The notes below the pieces were generated by a model. That model made no database searches. It had not been told where the DNA came from and worked only from the letters and a program-made list of their open reading frames with translations. 64,000 bases of DNA from Spinellus fusiger (Eukaryota; Mucoromycota; Mucoromycetes; Mucorales; Phycomycetaceae). A program made the translations under genes and the position numbers. Every line of letters begins with the position of its first letter. The stretch's first letter is position 1. Below are positions 58,471 to 64,000 of this stretch, in pieces. The stretch lies in the NCBI GenBank assembly GCA_025094145.1, contig JALLLS010000001.1, positions 992,001 to 1,056,000 on the forward strand, read 5' to 3'.

Positions 58471-60000
58471 GTCTATTTTCTTCTTCTTCTCTTCTTCTTC
58501 TTCTCTGGTTTGGTTTGGTTTGGTTTGTTTTTCATGCTTATAGATCTCTCTTTATTGATTCTCTTTATTTTTATTCTTCATCGTTTGAACACCTGTATGG
58601 CCTTATTATTCTTTTATATGTCTTAAGTTTTTGATTTACACATTCTCTTCTTTATACTGTTCTTTTAATGTTTTCTACTACCACCTTTGTTATTATTATT
58701 ATTAGTGTTGCTCTTCATTTTATTCTTGTTCTCATTCCTATCATCATCATTGTTATCATCATCATTAAAAAAAAAAGAATCATCATCATTGTTATCATCA
58801 TTGGACTCTTTTATTGTAACGTCATGCCAAGAAAGTGTTATTCATGGACAGCCTTTTGCATGTCCATACTAAGCACGTCATTTAACATCAATAAAACTCT
58901 ACTGTCGATCATCCAAAGTAAAATCATTGTATTACAGTGTTTGGTTACGCATGCATCACTCAGTATGTCCTATTGATTCAGATGTAAAGAACAAGAGCAA
59001 GAGTAGATAAGAGGAAATAAGAGAGAATAAGAAGAAATAGGATTGAATAAGAAGAAATAAGATTGAATAAGAGGAAATAAGAGAGAAGCCCATCTCATTG
59101 CTGTACAATTGCCTTTTCTTTCTTCTTCCATTTTCCTCAGCTTTAAAACTATACCAAGGAAATCATGCTTCAGCAACTTGGTCAATTCAACGATATTTCT
59201 GTAAGACACTCCGTAGTATTGGGTGTTACTAGAAGACCTATTATCACATGTCAATGCCTTGTTAAGAATAGGGGTAATATATATAAATATAAATATAAAT
59301 ATAAATATAAATATAAATATAAATGGCACAGAAACGGCGCAGAAACGGCACAGAAAAGGCATAAAGAATAGATAAAAAAATATCATTATCGATCCACTTT
59401 ATTGTTAATTTGAAGCCAGACATAGCACTGCAGACAGCAAAATAAAAAAGACTAAAATCTAACCAACCCCCCCCCAAAAAAAAAAAAAAAAGAAATCAAA
59501 CCATTTTTTACTTAGTTAAAAGAGTGGTGTAATGTTACCATGCCAGGGCGTTGGGTTATGAATGTGCATTTCCAATTACTAACAGGGGAAGAATAAAGGA
59601 GATTATGGGCTATCACTACCATTATCTATCTTCAACTATCAGAATCGTTATCTATCTGTAAATGTTATTATAGATTATTATCTATCTGTGAATGTTATTA
59701 TAGATTATTACTATTGTAGATAGTGTAGATATTGTTACTATTGTAGATAGTGTAGATATTAGTGTTATTATAGATGATAGATGATAGATTATCATTATTA
59801 TCATTATTATTGTGGATTATTATCATTAATGTTATTATTACTATTATCTATCTGTTGCTATTGGTAGTGTCAGTATTCTCCATCTGACAAATTCACAATT
59901 ATTATAAGTGCTATTATTACGTTCAATTATCCATTTTCTATCTCATTCATCTATCTGTTGCTATTTGTATATATTTCCCTTAGCATTATTATTCTCTTTA
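58471..60000. repeat. Simple-repeat-rich region between convergent genes
   Basis: This 1.5-kb non-coding interval consists largely of low-complexity DNA: GGTTTGGTTT units near 58505, ATT/ATC triplets (58690-58800), AATAAGAGGAAATAAGA units (58985-59090), ATAAAT repeats (59278-59325), a C9 run next to an A15 run (about 59465-59495) and TTATTATCTATCTG/ATTATTAT stretches (59630-59860). No gene or RNA was recognised. Confidence 0.75.
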
Positions 60001-62849
60001 TTATATCTCGATCACTTCAGACTGACAGCCACTGCATCGTGGTGTTTCTAAAAATTCAAAGAAAGCAGGTCTTTCAAGAGGAGGAAGTCGACCAAGGGCA
60101 GGACTTTTGGAAGAGAACTGTTTTGCTTTTATCAGTCTCTCATTCTCCTCTTCTTCCTCTTCCTCCTCCTCCTCCTCTTCATTGACATCCCACTCAAATC
60201 CATTCTCACTCACCGGACTTAGTCCATTCTGCATCAGTCTATCTTGTGCATTGTTCAATGCCAAACGACCACTGTCTAGTTCTTGTTCATGATGACTACG
60301 AAACTCATCATGCTCTTTCCATAGTCTTTGGAGATGTTCTTCATATTTATCACGAAGCTCCCTCAATGTCATCTCAAGATGTTCTTTTTCTGTCAATAAG
60401 TCTGTCTTTTCTCTTTCTAGCCTCACTTCTGTATCAAACTGTCGCTGTCTTACAGTGGTAAGTTCACTACGAATGGTGCTAAAGGCATCAAATTGTCTAT
60501 CTAGTCGCTGACTTAGTTCTTGCTTATGACCTTCGTGGATTACTATCACACTCTGCAGTTCTAGCACTTTTTCGATTGTTTGTTCCTTTTCCTTCTCAAG
60601 GTCTTCTACTTTGGACCTTAATTCTTCCATCTCTACCTTTCCATCTTCTTCTGATTTGATGGCAGTTGCTGCCATGCCACTAGATTCACCACGATATTGT
60701 TCATTCTCTTTCTCAAGGCTCTCTATTTGCTCTTTCTTTTCTTTCAATGTCTCTAGACTCAATTGAAGTTCATGTTTTACTTTCTCAAGTTCTGATTCAG
60801 ATGCCTGGTGTTGCTGCATTGCATTAACAAGGGTTTGGAGTTCTTCTTTGATTTCTAGTGCAGTGTGTCGTTCTTCCTCCAATGTCTTTTCATTGCTATT
60901 GAGTTTATCTTGGAGTTCTTTGTGAGTGTTGCTGCTTTGTTCTAGTTCTATTTCTAAAGTAGCTGCCTTTTCCTCCCATTGTGTTTTCTCTTTCAAGCTA
61001 GTTTTAAGTTCTTGGAGTTTTTGTGTAAGTTCTTCCATGGTGGTATTGTGGTGTTGACAAAGGCTAGCATGTTCAGATTGCACCTTTTCTAGCTCCTGTG
61101 TGATGCTACTTATAGTGTCCTTTGAGAGGGCCAGTCCCTGTACAAGTCGTTCATTTTCTGCCATGAGTTGTAATACTTCTTCCTTGGTGTGTTCCAAGAC
61201 AGTGTTGGTGTTGGTGTGTTCAGAGATAAGATTGGCACGCTCCTTGGTTAATGTGTCCACAAGTGAGCGTGCATGGTCGAGCTCATCTGTGATGGTATTG
61301 CATTCTTCTTCCTTTGCCTTGATCTCCTTTCTGAGGTCATCTTGTTTTGTCTTATAGATGTCCATCTCTCTGGACAATGTAGTCTCCTGTGTTCTAATTG
61401 AATCCACTTCGGATTCTAGTTGGGCACATTTCACCTGCAGGAGTCCCAGTTGGCTACTTAGAGTGTCCTTCTCTTGCTGGTGATGTCCTGCTTCTTCTGT
61501 CTTTTCTTGCAGTCTCTTTTGCTGCTGCTCCAACTCCACTAAAGCCTTTTCCAATTGCTGAGCACTCTCTGCGTGCTGTGTCCCTGTTGCTTCTGTTAAG
61601 GAAGTGTAGTTGATCGTTAATGTCTCTAGTTCACTTGTTAATTCAGAAATACGTGTTGCTGTCAGACTGGCATGATCTTTCAATGTTGTTTTCTCATTCT
61701 CAACAGTGTCCAGTTTCTTTTGTAAAGAGGCATGTTCATCCTGTACTGTCTGAAGACGATCAGACACTTTTAGAAAAGATTCCTTTTCTTTTCTTGCATT
61801 TTCCAGGGCTTCTTCCAATATCTGTACTTCCAATAAAGATGCTTGGTGGGCTTCTTCTGCTTGAGAGTGTTTTTCTTGACTCATTTCCAGTGTCTTTTTC
61901 TGAAGGTTTATTTCGCTATGGAGTGTTTCTATCTTTTCCTCATACTGCATCTTTTCTTTGATGAGTTGATTCTGATGCTGTTCTCTGTCCGCCTTTTCTG
62001 CCAACTGCTGTTCCAGTGCCTTAACAGTCGTCTGTAAAGCAGTTTGGTGTTGCTGAGAGGCTTCTAAATCAGTGTGGGCTGAATGCAACTGTTCTTTGGT
62101 TTGATTCCATTGATGTAGTATTTCCTGGTGCTCTTCTTTCAGTGCTCTTTCCCTCTGCTGGTAGTCATGCTCCCTCTGCTGGTGCTGGTTATTCTCTGCT
62201 GTGTATTGGTTCCTAAGTGCCTCCAATTCATTATGTGCTGTAGTGAGAGTACTTTTGAGAGTACTTTCGAGTACAGTCTTCTCTTCCAGCACACTTTGCA
62301 GTTGTTGTGCTTGCTGTCTCGCTATCTGTTCCTGTTCCTGTTCCTGTGCCTGTTCCTGTGCCTGTTCCTGTTCCTGTGCCTGTGCCTGTGTTTGTCTGCT
62401 GTCATCTTCTGTGGGCTGTGGGCTGGTAGGAACAGTTGTGGTGGTCTTTTCTGGTTGGGATTCTTCTGCTGTACCAGGAAACCCCACTGCCCCCAATGTG
62501 TGTAGACTCCTATCAAAAGGTCTGGCATAAGAAGGGGTTGTGCTGTAGCTTAACACGTGGATTGTATACACTACTCTTTCTCTGTGGATGCATCAAGTGT
62601 ATTCTCAGGTGCATCAGGTGTGTCTGGTGTGTCCTGTTTTTTGTTCTGGAATTTCTTGAGCTAGACCACTTCTGTGAGTAAAGGAGGTATACTTTAACAG
62701 ACAGGAAGAAAGAGAAAGAGAAAGAGAAAGAGAAGCTCAAAGAAGGGTTGGTATTGTGGGGGCTGCTTTGTCCAGTAGTTCAGCAGTACCTTTTTCCTTG
62801 CTGCCAATAGTTTGGCTTTTCTGGCGTGCTCAGTGCTTTGGTCTGCCAT
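60001..62849 (-). CDS. GM130/BUG1-like cis-Golgi golgin
   Basis: The minus-strand exon 1 begins at ATG 62849 and reads MADQSTEHARKAKLLAARKK. A GTACTG...TCTAG intron joins this to LKKFQNKKQ, giving the KLxAARKKLKKFQ motif found at the N-termini of GM130 and yeast Bug1. A second intron (GTAGTG...GATAG) links DASTEKE to SLHTLGAVG in the long last exon. Total about 880 residues. After a Gln/Glu/Ala repeat (QAQEQEQAQEQ) almost the whole protein is coiled coil. The C-terminus has a run of 13 Glu and a hydrophobic/aromatic end (RPAFFEFLETPRCSGCQSEVIEI). Golgins of this class tether vesicles at the cis-Golgi with GRASP proteins. The coiled coil alone would not identify it; the spliced N-terminus does. 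Confidence 0.72.
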
Positions 62850-63187
62850 ATCTGTTAGTGTGCTGGTGTGTTGTAAGGAAGAAGAAGAGGAGGAGGAAGA
62901 AGAAGAGGAAGAATGAGACAAGGATTCCTCGGGCACAATTTCTTATCCAACGTCACACCTACGCTTACACCCTTCACACCCACAGAACATAGGGAGCCTA
63001 TCAATTGACCCTTGGCCATTTCCTTATTTGTGCTACTGGAAAGAGCCATGCGAAAATTGATTTTTCTTTTTTCTTTTTTCTTTTTGGGTGAGTGAAATTA
63101 GGTGTTCTTCAAGGGGGACTGGCCCCTTTTCTTTGTGTCAGCAAGAAAGCAAGTCACTTTCTCTTGTTTGCTGCAAACCAACTCAAT
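62850..63187. promoter_or_regulatory. Shared divergent promoter, golgin / MDM35
   Basis: A 338-bp gap between two divergent starts. It contains a GAA/GAG-rich stretch (62876-62915) on the golgin side and T/C-rich DNA (TTTTTCTTTTTTC near 63060) before MDM35. Confidence 0.5.
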
Positions 63188-63495
63188 ATGTCCTCCAGTA
63201 TAGGTGTTCAATGCACAGAACTCAAGCACAAGTACGATGCCTGTTTCAACAAGTGGTACTCGGAGAAGTTTCTCAAGGGAGACACCACACCGGATTGTGA
63301 AGAACTGTTCAAGGACTACCGTGCCTGTGTTATGGTAGGCACACACACACACTGTAGTGTTGATATAGCTGTGTGTTGATATAGCTGTGTTGTGGATAGG
63401 TGACGCTAAAGGAAAAGGGAATTGACAAGCTATTGGCTGAATCACAAAAGGAGTCCTCTGCCTCTTCCAGTGACGAGAGCAAACCCGTCCACTAA
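63188..63495 (+). CDS. MDM35: Mitochondrial intermembrane-space protein Mdm35
   Basis: Exon 1 is 63188-63334, exon 2 is 63400-63495; together 80 residues. The twin CX9C pattern is exact: [11 protein letters not shown] and [11 protein letters not shown], with a short loop between ([17 protein letters not shown]). The family member Mdm35 (human TRIAP1) pairs with Ups1/PRELI proteins to carry phosphatidic acid or phosphatidylserine across the intermembrane space, and is imported by Mia40 through the cysteines. The second exon adds [12 protein letters not shown] and a Ser-rich tail. The start was chosen because it gives the family's normal N-terminus, [16 protein letters not shown]. Confidence 0.93.
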
Positions 63496-63826
63496 TGCCT
63501 TCCTCACTCGATACAGTATAGGCTAGAGTATGAATGAATAAACACTAGTGCTTGTTATTCGTAGGAAAAAGTTATATGCACCCATGCACCCAACAGTGGT
63601 TTCTAAAGGGAAGAGAAGCATAGAAAGAGAATGTGACTCTCTTTAAGGAATAAGAGAGGAATAAGAGGAATGAGAATAGCCCACAGTGGGTGACACGCTT
63701 TATTTACTTATTTACTTATTTACTTATTTACTTATTTACTTATTTACTCATCTACTCATTTACTCATTTACTCATTTACTCATTTACTCATTTATTTACT
63801 TACTTACTTATTTATCCTCACTCGTC
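63496..63826. repeat. Intergenic spacer with TTTACTTA-type repeat
   Basis: After the MDM35 stop lies an AATAAA motif near 63538. From about 63697 to 63815 there is a tetranucleotide array (TTTACTTA and TTTACTCA units) immediately before the next start codon, so it forms the promoter or leader of the J-protein gene. Confidence 0.75.
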
Positions 63827-64000
63827 ATGGCTTCTATCACCTGCACTAGGAATCTATACAAGGTTCTTCACCTAGAAAAGACGGCCAATGAGACTGCTAT
63901 TAAACAGGCTTACCGAACACTGGCTCTTCAACACCACCCTGATAAACAGCCTACGACAGCCACAGAGGAAGAAAAGAACAAGGCAACAGAGCTGTTCCAG
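63827..64000 (+). CDS. J-domain (DnaJ-type) co-chaperone, 5' part
   Basis: ATG 63827 opens MASITCTRNLYKVLHLEK. The next residues are helix II (AIKQAYRTLALQ), the invariant HPD in QHHPDKQ, and the start of helix III (EEEKNKATELFQ), so a J domain sits at the extreme N-terminus. J proteins stimulate Hsp70 ATPase. The window ends within the domain, so the class and partner cannot be told. Confidence 0.88.
   Translation, partial: MASITCTRNLYKVLHLEKTANETAIKQAYRTLALQHHPDKQPTTATEEEKNKATELFQ

Noticed and set aside
62128..62530. Cys/Leu-rich plus-strand frames opposite the golgin
   Set aside because: They mirror the Gln/Glu-rich coding repeat of the golgin on the other strand.
63690..63875. 61-residue Tyr/Leu/Thr repeat protein
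   Set aside because: It is a translation of the tetranucleotide repeat and runs into the J-protein start in another frame.

Overview
The window looks like nuclear DNA of an early-diverging filamentous fungus, most likely Mucoromycota/Mucorales. The evidence is many short introns (about 45-90 nt) with GTAAGT-like donors and TAG/CAG acceptors, fungus-specific genes (DASH subunit Dam1, LSB5-type VHS/GAT protein, a MATA-type HMG box, a GM130/BUG1-like golgin), and a DNA-PKcs gene, which Ascomycota and Basidiomycota generally lack. The species cannot be fixed from the sequence alone.

Layout. 1-6.28 kb: AT-rich, no gene seen. 6.28-9.08 kb: a MATA-HMG-box regulator (+) and hypoxanthine-guanine phosphoribosyltransferase (-). 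9.1-11.66 kb: AT-rich spacer with a short tandem repeat and a perfect 160-bp inverted repeat. 11.66-27.84 kb: one very large, intron-rich gene for DNA-PKcs, readable from its HEAT repeats to the FATC tail. 27.84-36.9 kb: a graveyard of mobile elements (two decayed Tc1/mariner copies, the 3' end of a non-LTR retrotransposon, a decayed TnpB/Fanzor-type zinc-ribbon fragment and diverged copies of the inverted-repeat unit). 36.99-38.91 kb: a dicarboxylate/amino-acid:cation symporter (-). 39.3-40.88 kb: a short non-LTR unit with a broken ORF1, no reverse transcriptase and a probable target-site duplication.

From 40.9 kb to the end the DNA is gene-dense with longer, less AT-rich exons. In order: a three-domain paladin-like phosphatase (-), a germinal-centre (Ste20-type) kinase (+), Dam1 with an unusual C-terminal extension (+), the circularly permuted GTPase GNL1 (+), an LSB5-like VHS-GAT endocytic protein (+), a coiled-coil protein with a CC1-box-like dynein-adaptor motif and a hydrophobic C-terminus (+), a GM130/BUG1-like cis-golgin (-), the mitochondrial intermembrane-space protein Mdm35 (+) and the start of a J-domain protein (+) cut by the window end.

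The genes form no operon-like pathway. Biology links some neighbours loosely: LSB5, the CC1-box protein and the golgin belong to membrane traffic or motor adaptation; Dam1 and the kinase act in division and polarity. The most unusual points are the fungal DNA-PKcs, the CC1-box protein, the Dam1 extension, the 160-bp inverted repeat beside the DNA-PKcs start, the ORF1-only retroelement, and a symporter gene with a 12-nt exon and an apparently non-canonical last splice acceptor.
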